Assembly: GCA_964609975.1 (NCBI GenBank)
Contig: CAZSTR010000004.1
Coordinates: 4,304 to 68,303 of the forward strand
Length of the DNA stretch: 64,000 nt
Source: UBA5905 sp964609975
GTDB taxonomy: Bacteria; Bacillota; Clostridia; Oscillospirales; Acutalibacteraceae
Direction: 5' to 3'
The notes below the pieces were generated by a model. The model made no database searches. It worked only from the letters and a program-made list of their open reading frames with translations, and was not told the DNA's origin. Positions 16,240 to 25,016 of this stretch are shown one piece after another. Each line of letters opens with the position of its first letter. Position 1 is the first letter of the stretch. The position numbers and the translations under genes are program-made.

Positions 16240-17868
16240 TCAGGGATAAATACAGGTGGCGCCAATCACATTGCCGGAAACAATCTGTCCCCAGGCGTTG
16301 AAGCCCACCGGCGTGCCCTCCGCACCGGGCCAAGGGGGCAACAGCCGCTCATCCAGCTCCTCCAACGTGTCGATTCGTCCCTCGGCATAGTCGCTCAGCC
16401 GACGGCGAGCGTCCTCCAGCCGCTGGCGCAGACCGCCAAAGCGGATATCCTGCACCTCGAAGCCCTGGGCCTTGTTTTCCCGATACCACTGGGTGCGATA
16501 GGCGTCATAAAACGCCGCCAGCCGCTCCAGACACACATCATATTCCGGTAAAACCGCCGCCACACGGGTACGATCCTTGCTGTCATAGGCGGCGCGGGTG
16601 TGCACACCCAGCTCCGCCTTGCAGGCCAACAGCTCACACAGCCGCTGGAAGCTCCGAAATAGATAGCCCAGCGCGGGATGATCGGCGTGAGCGGCCAGCC
16701 GCTTCGCCTCCGCCGCATATTCTTCCGCCGTGCCCTCGCTCAGCGTCGCGTCGAAAATGCCCATCAGCGGGTCATTATACAGCAGATATTTCTCCGCCGT
16801 GATGATGCCGCCCCGGCCGTTGAGGGTGTTGGGCAAATCCATCAGCATGGCATCGTCGAAGGAAAGGCCAAATTTTTTCTGGAACGCGGCCTTAATTTCC
16901 TCCTCGTCCTCCACGCCAGCAGCCAGCTGAGCCGCCTGGAACATGGCGGGCAAAAGGGAAAACCGCGAACATTCGCCGCCGTTGTCGCCCCACATGGTGA
17001 AGAACACATCCTTCACTCCATGCTCGCGACAGCTCTGCAACGCCGCCCGATTCGCCTGAAGGCTGTGAGTGTTGTGGGGGGCGAAGCCCGCCCAGCTCCA
17101 AAAGCCGCCGGCGAAGGCATGGCCCTCCTGCAGCCTCTCATGAGCAACATTCATCTGGTCATAGCGGGCCTTGTCGGTGGAATAATAATCCCAATACACC
17201 AGCTTCACATTCTCCGGAATCTGCTTGCGAATTGCATCGAATTGTTCGGTAGAGCTTCCATAATAGTCGCCGCCGTTCGCCAGACGGAAGAACATATCCG
17301 ACCACATTTGCAGAGTGAAGCCATAACGCTTTCCAATGGCAGCCACCCGCTCCAGATGCTTGAGCAGGATGGAGAAGCGATCCTGCTCTCCATGGAGATC
17401 ATAGTATTTTCCGCGTCCCAGCAAATGGGCTTCATCCATGCCCACATTCACGATTTTGCCGGAGATGGTTTTGGACAGAGTGCGGAACATATTTTCAACC
17501 AGCTCATACACCCGGTCGTCCTCAGCCAGCAAAATATCGTCGATGTCCACATGCCACTGATATTCCGACCAGCGAATCGCTGTCGCCAGATGCGCCAGCG
17601 TCTGGATGCAGGGAATCAGTTGAACCCCCTTAGAGGCGGCATATTGATCCACCTGACGCAACTCCTCCATGGAATAGCGGCCGCGCAAATAGCCGAAATA
17701 CGGCTCGTTTTCCACCTCATAGGTGTCCTCGGTATATAGATACAGGCTGTTATAGCCCAAATCTGCCAGCAAATCCACCCACTTTTCCAAAACCTCCGGG
17801 CGAATCACCGCGTTACGGGAACAGTCAAGCATCACGCCAAAATGCTCAAAGGGTATCTTTTTTTCCAT
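16240..17868 (-). CDS. GH20-type beta-N-acetylhexosaminidase, cytoplasmic
   Basis: A 541-residue protein with a family 20 TIM barrel. The strand-4 motif VGMDEAHLLGRG (about residues 155-166) supplies the Asp-Glu pair used in substrate-assisted hydrolysis of GlcNAc or GalNAc; LYTEDTYE and IPCIQTLAHL near the N-terminus and LQMWSDMFFRL match the barrel core. There is no signal peptide, so it works inside the cell on imported oligosaccharides such as muropeptide or mucin-glycan fragments (inference). The start at ATG 17868 has AAGGAGG upstream; an in-frame extension to 17931 overlaps the promoter. About 120 C-terminal residues form a helical region of unassigned function. Confidence 0.82.
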   Translation of the reverse strand: MEKKIPFEHFGVMLDCSRNAVIRPEVLEKWVDLLADLGYNSLYLYTEDTYEVENEPYFGYLRGRYSMEELRQVDQYAASKGVQLIPCIQTLAHLATAIRWSEYQWHVDIDDILLAEDDRVYELVENMFRTLSKTISGKIVNVGMDEAHLLGRGKYYDLHGEQDRFSILLKHLERVAAIGKRYGFTLQMWSDMFFRLANGGDYYGSSTEQFDAIRKQIPENVKLVYWDYYSTDKARYDQMNVAHERLQEGHAFAGGFWSWAGFAPHNTHSLQANRAALQSCREHGVKDVFFTMWGDNGGECSRFSLLPAMFQAAQLAAGVEDEEEIKAAFQKKFGLSFDDAMLMDLPNTLNGRGGIITAEKYLLYNDPLMGIFDATLSEGTAEEYAAEAKRLAAHADHPALGYLFRSFQRLCELLACKAELGVHTRAAYDSKDRTRVAAVLPEYDVCLERLAAFYDAYRTQWYRENKAQGFEVQDIRFGGLRQRLEDARRRLSDYAEGRIDTLEELDERLLPPWPGAEGTPVGFNAWGQIVSGNVIGATCIYP

Positions 17869-17895
17869 TGAAGCCAGCCTCCTTTTTCTGCTTGC

Positions 17896-17924
17896 ATTAT
17901 AGCAAAGATTACCCGGTTTGTATT
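17896..17924 (-). promoter_or_regulatory. Possible promoter of the GH20 gene
   Basis: Minus strand -10 TATAAT at 17896-17901, with a poor -35 (AATACA) 17 bases upstream. The weak -35 would suit activator control. Confidence 0.4.
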
Positions 17925-17980
17925 TGCACAAACGAGAAGCTCATGTGCACTTTTCATCCGAAATGCCGTAAAAATCCACA

Positions 17981-18014
17981 AAAAAGGGAGACGCTCTCCC
18001 AGAAAGCGTCTCCC
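17981..18014 (-). terminator. Terminator of glyS
   Basis: A 10-bp stem, 17986-17995 with 18005-18014, followed on the minus strand by six Ts, 25 bases beyond the glyS stop. Confidence 0.85.
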
Positions 18015-18038
18015 AGCGGCGTTTGCCGCAAAGCCAGC

Positions 18039-19442
18039 TTAAAACGCCAGTTTTTCCTCAATATAACGGCGCAAATCCGCGATCGCCACCCGCTCCTGCT
18101 GCATGGTGTCCCGATCCCGCACGGTGACACAGCCATCCTCCTCGCTGTCGAAGTCATAGGTGATGCAGAAGGGCGTACCGATTTCATCCTCCCGGCGATA
18201 GCGCTTTCCAATGGAGCCGGCGTCGTCGAAATCCACCATGAAATACTTCACCAGCTCGTCCCGCACCGCCAAAGCCTTCTCCGACAGCTTCTTCGACAGG
18301 GGGAGCACCGCGGCCTTGAAGGGGGCCAGTGCCGGATGTAGCCGCAGAACCACGCGCGTGTCGTTTTTCTCCGCGTCCACAACCTCCTCATCATAGGCGT
18401 CGCACAGCACGGCCAGCACACTGCGCTCCACCCCCAGGCTCGGCTCGATCACATAGGGGATATAGTGCTCGCCGGTTTCCTGGTCAAAATAGGTCAAATC
18501 CTTGCCGGAGGTGTTTTGATGCTGGGTCAGGTCATAATCCGTGCGATCCGCCACGCCCCACAGCTCACCCCAGCCGAAGGGGAACAGGAATTCGAAATCG
18601 GTGGTCGCCTTCGAATAGAAGCAAAGCTCCTCCGGGTCATGATCCCGCAAGCGCAGGTTTTCGTCCTTCAAACCGATGGACAAAAGCCAATCGTGGCAGA
18701 ACTGGCGCCAATAGGCGAACCATTCCAAATCGGTGCCGGGCTTGCAGAAAAACTCCAGCTCCATCTGCTCGAATTCCAGCACGCGGAAGATGAAGTTGCC
18801 GGGAGTGATTTCGTTGCGGAAGGATTTTCCGATTTGGCCGATGCCGAAGGGAAGCTTTTTCCGGCTCGCCCGCTGCACGCTGGGGAAGTTCACGAAAATG
18901 CCCTGGGCAGTTTCCGGCCGCAGATATACGGTGTTTTTCGCATCCTCCGTCACACCCTGGAAGGTCTTGAACATGAGGTTAAACTGGCGAATGTCGGTGA
19001 AGTTATGCTTTCCGCAGGTGGGACAAGGGATGGCGTGCTCCTCTACAAAGGCCTTCATCTCTGCCTGAGAAAAGGCGTCGATGGGCTTCTCCAGCGTATA
19101 GCCGTTTTCGCCACACCAGTCCTCGATGATTTTGTCGGCGCGAAAGCGCTCCTTGCACTCCTTACAATCCATCAGCGGATCCGAAAAGCCCGCCAGGTGG
19201 CCGCTGGCCACCCAGGTTTGAGGGTTCATCAGAATGGCGGAATCCAGCCCCACATTATAGGGATTTTCCTGCACGAATTTTTTCCACCAGGCCCGTTTGA
19301 TATTGTTCTTCAGTTCCGCGCCCAGAGGACCATAGTCCCAGGTGTTCGCCAGGCCGCCATAAATCTCCGAACCGGGGAAAACATAGCCCCGCCCCTTGCA
19401 CAGGGCTACGATTTTTTCCATGGTTTTTTCCGTGTTTTTCAT
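18039..19442 (-). CDS. glyS: Glycine--tRNA ligase, homodimeric class II
   Basis: A 467-residue single-chain glycyl-tRNA synthetase of the alpha-2 type. Class II motif 2 (FRNEITPGNFIFRVLEFEQME) and motif 3 (PSLGVERSVLAVL) are intact, and a C-terminal anticodon-binding domain begins near residue 365 (APFKAAVLPLSKK). The insertion CPTCGKHNF with upstream CKECKERF suggests a zinc knuckle. GGAGG lies just before ATG 19442. A near-consensus promoter starts only some 35 bases upstream, so there is no room for the T-box leader that controls this gene in many Firmicutes. It ends at a strong hairpin. Confidence 0.97.
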   Translation of the reverse strand: MKNTEKTMEKIVALCKGRGYVFPGSEIYGGLANTWDYGPLGAELKNNIKRAWWKKFVQENPYNVGLDSAILMNPQTWVASGHLAGFSDPLMDCKECKERFRADKIIEDWCGENGYTLEKPIDAFSQAEMKAFVEEHAIPCPTCGKHNFTDIRQFNLMFKTFQGVTEDAKNTVYLRPETAQGIFVNFPSVQRASRKKLPFGIGQIGKSFRNEITPGNFIFRVLEFEQMELEFFCKPGTDLEWFAYWRQFCHDWLLSIGLKDENLRLRDHDPEELCFYSKATTDFEFLFPFGWGELWGVADRTDYDLTQHQNTSGKDLTYFDQETGEHYIPYVIEPSLGVERSVLAVLCDAYDEEVVDAEKNDTRVVLRLHPALAPFKAAVLPLSKKLSEKALAVRDELVKYFMVDFDDAGSIGKRYRREDEIGTPFCITYDFDSEEDGCVTVRDRDTMQQERVAIADLRRYIEEKLAF

Positions 19443-19482
19443 CTTTCCGCCTCCGCCTTTCGAAAATCAAATGTTTCCTTTA

Positions 19483-19511
19483 ATTTTAGTATGAATAGGG
19501 AAAAATGTCAA
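19483..19511 (-). promoter_or_regulatory. Predicted promoter of glyS
   Basis: Minus strand: consensus -35 TTGACA at 19506-19511, 17-base spacer, -10 TAAAAT at 19483-19488. Confidence 0.8.
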
Positions 19512-19624
19512 CCGCTCCCCGTCGGTTTTCCGAGAAAATTCCGATGAAAATGCGAAAATTTCCGATTTTTCAGCGAAATTGGCTGTCTCCGTTCCCTTCG
19601 GGCGGACAAGATGGCGAAAATCGC

Positions 19625-19652
19625 TTGAAAAAACCGAAAAGAATGGTATAAT
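19625..19652 (+). promoter_or_regulatory. Predicted promoter of hflX
   Basis: -35 TTGAAA at 19625-19630, 16-base spacer, -10 TATAAT at 19647-19652; a second TATAAT lies at 19657-19662. The start point falls near 19660, ruling against the earliest ATG of hflX. Confidence 0.75.
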
Positions 19653-19699
19653 ATGGTATAATCATGAATACAATGCGAGAAAAGCAGGAGGCGAGCGGA

Positions 19700-20956
19700 A
19701 TGGCGCAACAATTATATGAAACCGCCGAGGAACAGCAGGAGCGGGTTCTTCTGGTGAGCGTGGACACCGGCGAATTCGACGCAGCGGTGTCCCTGGCCGA
19801 GTTGGCCGAGCTGGCCGCCACCGCCGGCGCCGAGGTGGTGGGCATCGCCACCCAGAAAAAGGAAGCCCCGGACAAAGCCACCTGCCTCGGCTCCGGGCGG
19901 GCGGAGGAAATCGCCCGCCAATGCGCAGCAGAGGATATCGACCTGGTCATCATGGACCGGGAGCTGTCCACCACCCAGCTGCGCAATTTGGAGGAAATTC
20001 TCCCCTGCCCCATCATTGACCGCACCGCGCTGATTTTGGACATCTTCGCCGGCCGCGCCCGCTCCGCCGAGGGGCGGCTTCAAGTGGAACTGGCCCAGCT
20101 TCAATATCGCCTGCCCCGCCTGGGCGGACAAGGGCTGTCCCTTTCCCGGCTGGGCGGCGGCATCGGCACCCGTGGCCCCGGCGAAACAAAGCTGGAAAGC
20201 GACCGCCGCCACATTCGCCGCCGCATCGACGCCATCCGGGAGCAGCTGGAAAAGGTGGACAGCCAGCGCGAGCGGCGCCGGGAACGCCGCCGCAAGGACG
20301 GCATCTCCACTGTGGCTCTCGTCGGCTATACCAACGCCGGAAAATCCACCCTGCTCAACGCCCTCACCGACGCCGGCGTGTTGGCCGAGGACAAGCTTTT
20401 CGCCACCCTCGACCCGACCGCCCGCGCGCTGAAGCTTCCCGACGGGCGTCAAGTCATGCTGGTGGACACCGTCGGCTTCGTGCGCCGTTTGCCCCACCAG
20501 CTGGTGCAGGCCTTCCGATCCACACTGGAGGAAGCGGTGGAGGCGGATGTTTTGCTTAACATCTGCGACGCCTCCAGCCCCCACGCGGCGGAGCATTTGC
20601 AGGTCACCGGCGATTTGCTCAAAGAGCTGGGCTGTGGCGACCATCCGATTTTGCAGGTCATGAATAAATGGGACCTTATGGAAAACGCCGACCCCCTCGA
20701 CGGCGCCGGCCGGATTTCCATCAGCGCTCACACCGGCTGGGGAATTTCGAACCTTCTGGAGCGGGTGACCGCCCTCCTGCCGCCGGACAGACGGCGGGTG
20801 ACCCTGCTTCTACCCTTTTCCAAAGGGGCGCTGGCGGAAAAATGCCGCCGGGAGGGTCAGGTAGAGCGAGAGAAATATGTCCCCGACGGCCTGTCCATGA
20901 CCGTGACCCTCGGCGCCCGGCTGTTGGCCGAGGTCGCCGACTATATTCTCGAATAA
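19700..20956 (+). CDS. hflX: GTPase HflX
   Basis: A 418-residue ribosome-associated GTPase that splits stalled or hibernating 70S ribosomes under stress. The N-terminal HflX domain holds GSGRAEEIA and IDRTALILDIFAGRA; a glycine-rich GGGIGTRGPGETKLE linker precedes a basic coiled coil (RERRRERRR) and the G domain with G1 GYTNAGKST (near residues 209-217), G3 DTVGFVRRLP, G4 NKWD and G5 SAHTG. I place the start at ATG 19700 because AGGAGG sits eight bases upstream and the promoter start point lies beyond the earlier ATGs at 19664 and 19673. It ends at a terminator shared with the convergent ttcA-like gene. Confidence 0.96.
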   Translation: MAQQLYETAEEQQERVLLVSVDTGEFDAAVSLAELAELAATAGAEVVGIATQKKEAPDKATCLGSGRAEEIARQCAAEDIDLVIMDRELSTTQLRNLEEILPCPIIDRTALILDIFAGRARSAEGRLQVELAQLQYRLPRLGGQGLSLSRLGGGIGTRGPGETKLESDRRHIRRRIDAIREQLEKVDSQRERRRERRRKDGISTVALVGYTNAGKSTLLNALTDAGVLAEDKLFATLDPTARALKLPDGRQVMLVDTVGFVRRLPHQLVQAFRSTLEEAVEADVLLNICDASSPHAAEHLQVTGDLLKELGCGDHPILQVMNKWDLMENADPLDGAGRISISAHTGWGISNLLERVTALLPPDRRRVTLLLPFSKGALAEKCRREGQVEREKYVPDGLSMTVTLGARLLAEVADYILE

Positions 20957-20971
20957 CCTAAACCGAAAAGA

Positions 20972-21011
20972 CCGACTCCCGCAGGGGCATCAACCCTCCT
21001 GCGGGAGTCGG
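20972..21011. terminator. Bidirectional terminator overlapping the ttcA-like stop codon
   Basis: A perfect 14-bp stem, 20972-20985 with 20998-21011. The stop codon of the minus-strand gene (20990-20992) lies in its loop, so the last codons of that gene form the descending arm. Confidence 0.88.
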
Positions 21012-21826
21012 TTTTCATAATCGTCCAAAAATTCGGTGACCTGTGCACCCCGGTGATAGCCGAGCACCGTCTCCAAATTCACATTTTCGGCGCTATGGAA
21101 TATATTCTGGTCGATTTGGCGGTTGGTTTTGCGCAGCTGTGCCAGCAACGCCTTGATTTCCGCCCGTTTGGAGTCGCCCCCGGTGCCGTCGGTGGCCGAA
21201 CAGGCGCACCGCAAAAACTGTAGCCGGTTATACTCCGCCCAATTGACAATCGCCCTTTCACGCACAAGATACAGCGGGCGAATCAGCTCCATGCCGGGAA
21301 AATTCCGGCTGTGTATTTTCGGCATCATGGTGCGCATCTGGCCGCCATACAGCATACTCATGAGCACCGTTTCAATCACATCGTCGAAATGGTGTCCCAA
21401 GGCGATTTTGTTACAGCCCAGCTGTTGGGCATATTTATAGAGATAGCCCCGGCGCATCCGGGCGCACAAATAGCAGGGCGCCCCCTTCGTTTGCTTCTCC
21501 ACAACGGAAAAAATCGGACTTTCGAAGAAATGCGCCGGAAGCTGAAGCAAATGCACATTTCCCTCAATTTGATGGCGATTTTCCGGCCGATAGCCGGGGT
21601 CCATCACCAAAAACTCCAGCGAGAAGGGCACCTCGCTTCCGTGTCGTTGTAGCTCCTGCAGGCATTTCGCCAACAGCATGGAATCCTTCCCGCCGGAAAT
21701 GCACACGGCAATCCGGTCTCCGCTTTCAATCATGCGATAATCCTTTAGCCCGCCGATGAAGGGGTTCCATATAGTCTTTCGATAGGTGGTGATGATACTG
21801 CGCTCGATGGCGGCGCACCGTTCCAT
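20990..21826 (-). CDS. ttcA: TtcA-like tRNA 2-thiolation PP-loop protein
   Basis: A 278-residue ATP pyrophosphatase. The PP-loop ISGGKDSMLLAKCL lies at about residues 44-57, and the conserved CYLCARMRRGYLY (about 118-130) provides two cysteines, with a third in LRCACSATDG, to hold a [4Fe-4S] cluster as in TtcA. HHFDDVIET is the other family motif. TtcA makes 2-thiocytidine at tRNA position 32; related clostridial paralogues have uncertain targets, so the symbol is provisional. It starts four bases after the flippase stop, suggesting one transcript with the flippase and HAD genes upstream. Its stop codon lies inside the terminator loop. Confidence 0.82.
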   Translation of the reverse strand: MERCAAIERSIITTYRKTIWNPFIGGLKDYRMIESGDRIAVCISGGKDSMLLAKCLQELQRHGSEVPFSLEFLVMDPGYRPENRHQIEGNVHLLQLPAHFFESPIFSVVEKQTKGAPCYLCARMRRGYLYKYAQQLGCNKIALGHHFDDVIETVLMSMLYGGQMRTMMPKIHSRNFPGMELIRPLYLVRERAIVNWAEYNRLQFLRCACSATDGTGGDSKRAEIKALLAQLRKTNRQIDQNIFHSAENVNLETVLGYHRGAQVTEFLDDYENRLPQEG

Positions 21827-21830
21827 AAAT

Positions 21831-23243
21831 TCAGCGCTCCTTTGCGGTTCGGCTTTTCAAAATGTGCGTTACACCGCTCCACAGGGGACGCAGGTTGATG
21901 AGCAGCAGCAGAACAAAAATCGCCCCCTGCCAAAGCACCCAGCCCCTTACCTCCCGCACCATCAGAACGCTTTGCGCCGTCAGCAACAGAACGCTGGACA
22001 AGAAGCGGGGAAAATCCCACCGCAGACGCACGAAGCGCCGCGTGTGGACGCTCCGCAGAGCGAACACAAGAGTATAGCTCAACGCCGTGGAAACCGCGGC
22101 GCCCTGCACCCCGAAAAGCCCAATGAGAAAATAGTTTCCGATCACATTGCCCACCGTGCCGACGAGGGTTGTCCAGAGGGTGCTTCGGCTTTTTTTCTCC
22201 ACGGTATAAATCGTTCCAAGAAAGGAGACAAGACAGGAGAGCACGGTGGCCATCACCAGCGTCGGCATATACTGCCAGGAGGGGTAAAAGCTGTCCGCCA
22301 CCAAAATCCGGGTGATCAGCTTCGAAAACATAACCAGCCCCGAGCCGCACACAAAGAGAAGCGAATGATACATCGTGAAAATCCGACTGAAGAACTGTTC
22401 CCGCTCCAGACGGCTTTTCTCGGTGAGAATGGACATTTGCCAGGCGTCCATGAAAACGCCGCTGATGAGGATGAGCAAATTTGGAATTTTATAGGAGACC
22501 GCATACAGCCCGTTCGCTTCCTCGTTGATCATCCAGGTAACCATATACCGGTCGGACACATCCGTCACCCACCACAGCGCGGTGGTGGGAATCAGCGGCA
22601 CCGAATAACGAAGCATCGCCCCCATCACCCGCTTGTCCAATGCGGCGGGACGGATGAAGCGATACAGCCGCGCCCGGAAAAACAAAATCAGAATACAGAT
22701 CGCGTCGGACAGAACAATCGCCAGAATGTATCCGATGACCCCGATCTTCAGCACCGCCAGAAACAGCACATCCAGCCCCAGCGTGATGGCCGTGCCGATG
22801 ACACTGCAAACAGCAAACAGGCGCACCCTCTGCATGGTTTTTACCTGGTAGGCGAACAGATAATGCAGCATGGAGGTGAGCACAAACACATACATCCAGA
22901 CGGTATAGCCCTCAAACTTTGGAATCCGCCCCACAAGAGGCGCAAACAGCAGAAAAACACCAAAGCCGAAAATATCCACCGCCAGCCCCGTAGTCAGCAC
23001 CTTCGAGCGGTCGGTTTCGCCGTCCATGCCGAAGCGCAGCACCGCGTTGTTGATACCGAGAGACACCAGCGGAATCAGCAAATTCGCCGCCTGCACCAGC
23101 AAATCAACGATGCCGTATTCTCCGTTGGTGAGATAGCTTGTATACAGGGGCATCAAAAGCACCGTCAGCACCTTTGAGCTGAAGGTACCGATGCCTAAAA
23201 TCAGTGTGTTGGAAAACAGCTTATGATACCGGTTCTTTGTCAA
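21831..23243 (-). CDS. Oligosaccharide flippase family membrane protein (MOP/Wzx-like)
   Basis: A roughly 470-residue polytopic protein with 12-14 predicted membrane helices, beginning KLFSNTLILGIGTFSSKVLTVLL and PLYTSYLTNGEYG, the typical opening of Wzx/MATE-like polysaccharide exporters. It would flip a lipid-linked glycan across the membrane. I place the start at TTG 23243, nine bases after AAGGAG, rather than a GTG eight codons earlier without a ribosome site. It lies between a HAD phosphatase and the ttcA-like gene on the same strand; no glycosyltransferases or polymerase adjoin it, so its substrate is unknown. The CapD-type dehydratase at 14-16 kb may share the pathway (inference). Confidence 0.85.
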   Translation of the reverse strand: MTKNRYHKLFSNTLILGIGTFSSKVLTVLLMPLYTSYLTNGEYGIVDLLVQAANLLIPLVSLGINNAVLRFGMDGETDRSKVLTTGLAVDIFGFGVFLLFAPLVGRIPKFEGYTVWMYVFVLTSMLHYLFAYQVKTMQRVRLFAVCSVIGTAITLGLDVLFLAVLKIGVIGYILAIVLSDAICILILFFRARLYRFIRPAALDKRVMGAMLRYSVPLIPTTALWWVTDVSDRYMVTWMINEEANGLYAVSYKIPNLLILISGVFMDAWQMSILTEKSRLEREQFFSRIFTMYHSLLFVCGSGLVMFSKLITRILVADSFYPSWQYMPTLVMATVLSCLVSFLGTIYTVEKKSRSTLWTTLVGTVGNVIGNYFLIGLFGVQGAAVSTALSYTLVFALRSVHTRRFVRLRWDFPRFLSSVLLLTAQSVLMVREVRGWVLWQGAIFVLLLLINLRPLWSGVTHILKSRTAKER

Positions 23244-23276
23244 AAAACTTCCACTCCTTGCACCCAAAGCTTTGCA

Positions 23277-24065
23277 TTACTCCGCCAATTCGCCCACATC
23301 GTTGAGAATCAGGCTGGGACGGTACGGGAAGGCATCCACCGTTTCCCGCGAAGAAACACCCGACAAAACCAGCACCGTATCCGCGCCGGATTCGATGCCG
23401 GCGATGATGTCGGTGTCCATCCGGTCGCCGATGATGGCGATTTCGCTGGGGCCACAGCCCAAATGCTTGATACCGCTGCGCATCATCAGCGGATTCGGCT
23501 TTCCGAGAAAATAGGCCTGCTTCCCGGTAGAAAGCTCGATGGGGGCAATGAGCGCTTTCGTAGCGGGCACAATCACATTCCCCTCGGCAGGGCCGGTCAT
23601 GTCCGGGTTCGTGCCGATGAGCTTCGCGCCGTTTTCCACAAGGCGCACTGCCTTGCACAGGTTTTGATAGTGATAGCTCTGAGTTTCGCCCACCACCACA
23701 TAATCCGGATTCACATCGTTGAGGCTGATGCCCGCTTCATACAAGGCGTTGGTCAGACCCGCCTCACCGATACAGAAAACCGAACAGCCCGGCGCCTGGG
23801 TTTTGAGAAACTTGGCGGTAGCGAGGGCGCTGGTATAAAAATGGTTTTCCTCCACATCTAGACCGAGACGCAGCAGCTTCGTGCGCAGCTCACGGGGGGT
23901 ACGCTCACTGCTGTTGGTCAAAAACAGATATTGCTTGTCGTTTTCCTGCAGCCAGCGAAAAAAGTCCTTGGCGCTGGGCAACAAATGATTTCCGTGATAA
24001 ATCACGCCGTCCATGTCGCAAATAAAGCCCTTTTTCTGCCGAATGGTTTCCAATGTAACGCTCAT
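23277..24065 (-). CDS. HAD-IIA family hydrolase (NagD/AraL-like phosphatase)
   Basis: A 262-residue HAD phosphatase of subfamily IIA. Motif I is ICDMDGVIYHGN (residues about 15-26), motif II LTNSSERTP (about 50), a C2-type cap occupies the middle, GKPNPLM provides the motif III lysine and IIGDRMDTDI the acidic motif IV. Such enzymes dephosphorylate small phosphometabolites, for example sugar or nucleotide monophosphates and p-nitrophenyl phosphate; the physiological substrate is not predictable. It is followed 33 bases later by the flippase gene on the same strand, and preceded by the phosphopantetheinyl transferase gene 48 bases upstream. Confidence 0.92.
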   Translation of the reverse strand: MSVTLETIRQKKGFICDMDGVIYHGNHLLPSAKDFFRWLQENDKQYLFLTNSSERTPRELRTKLLRLGLDVEENHFYTSALATAKFLKTQAPGCSVFCIGEAGLTNALYEAGISLNDVNPDYVVVGETQSYHYQNLCKAVRLVENGAKLIGTNPDMTGPAEGNVIVPATKALIAPIELSTGKQAYFLGKPNPLMMRSGIKHLGCGPSEIAIIGDRMDTDIIAGIESGADTVLVLSGVSSRETVDAFPYRPSLILNDVGELAE

Positions 24066-24112
24066 CGTTTTTTCTCCTCTTTTTTATTATTAGCACCGGT
24101 CATTGATTTTTC

Positions 24113-24805
24113 TCAAATTTCCCAAAATTCAGCCAAGGTCTCGGCAGAAATTGTCTCCACCCGCCGCAGGGAAAAAGACTCCTCCCCACAAATTGCCAAA
24201 AACAGCTCGTCCACCGCCAGCTCCTGCCAAAACAGCCCCTTTTCCTCTCCCGGCCCGCAATAAAGCGCGCCGGAGGCGGCCAGCGGAACCGAAACGCCGC
24301 GCATCGGCAGGCTCAGCCCGAAGCCGCCACGCTTGAGATAGGCTTCCTTCATCACCCACAGGCGGGTGAACCGTTCCTCTGGGTCTGCGGCCATCCATGC
24401 CCGCTCCCGTTCGGTGAAGCAACGCTCCGCCACCCGCTCCCGACAGGGGGTGCACATCTGCGCGTCCATTCCTACCGGCCGCTCCGAAAACGCACAAAAA
24501 ACCGCGTTTTCGGTATGGCTGAGGCTGAAATGAATGTCCCGCCCCGGGAAAAAAGGCTTTCCGTGGGCGCCATGCGCCACCACCGGTGCACGGCCGTTTT
24601 CTCCAAAAAGATGGGTCAACAGCAGCCCAGCCGCCGTTTTCTGCGCCCGCGCCTGCGGAGCGGTCATACGTCGCACCTGGCGTCGGCGCGCTTCGTCCAA
24701 ATGCGCCAGCGCCTGTTCGACGGCGGTCTCGGGCAGCCACGGACGACAATCGGTCATCACAACACGCACGGAGGTCACCCCCATTCTCCCGAATAAATAT
24801 ACCAC
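24113..24805 (-). CDS. 4'-phosphopantetheinyl transferase superfamily protein (Sfp-like)
   Basis: A 230-residue Sfp/HetI-type transferase that attaches the phosphopantetheine arm of CoA to carrier proteins. The family motifs are HGKPFF (about residue 81), HFSLSHTENAV (about 92), VGMDAQ with metal-binding Asp114, and WVMKEAYLK (150-158) with catalytic Lys153 and Glu154. No acyl-carrier, peptidyl-carrier or polyketide gene is in the window, so it may serve fatty-acid synthesis or a distant cluster. The start used is GTG 24805 with GGGAGGG six bases upstream; ATG 24784 or ATG 24757 are alternatives. GC content is high even for this window. Confidence 0.85.
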   Translation of the reverse strand: MVYLFGRMGVTSVRVVMTDCRPWLPETAVEQALAHLDEARRRQVRRMTAPQARAQKTAAGLLLTHLFGENGRAPVVAHGAHGKPFFPGRDIHFSLSHTENAVFCAFSERPVGMDAQMCTPCRERVAERCFTERERAWMAADPEERFTRLWVMKEAYLKRGGFGLSLPMRGVSVPLAASGALYCGPGEEKGLFWQELAVDELFLAICGEESFSLRRVETISAETLAEFWEI

Positions 24806-24951
24806 ATCTTTCCCTCCCCGTCAATGAAAATCCTGTAAAGAATCTGTATCGAAAAGCCGACCGCCGGATGCTCAGGATAATCGAAGCCTCGCTTACCTAG
24901 AGAAGCCGGTTGGCTGTGAAAAAATCCGGAGCATCCCCATCGAAAGAACGA

Positions 24952-24980
24952 TTGACCTTTTTGAAAAAATCCGGTATACT
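24952..24980 (+). promoter_or_regulatory. Predicted promoter of tex
   Basis: -35 TTGACC at 24952-24957, 17-base spacer, -10 TATACT at 24975-24980, about 30 bases before the tex leader ends. The preceding 140 bases (24810-24950) hold no gene I can recognise. Confidence 0.75.
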
Positions 24981-25016
24981 AAAGGGCGAAAATCTGCAAG
25001 AAACAGGAGAATCAAC

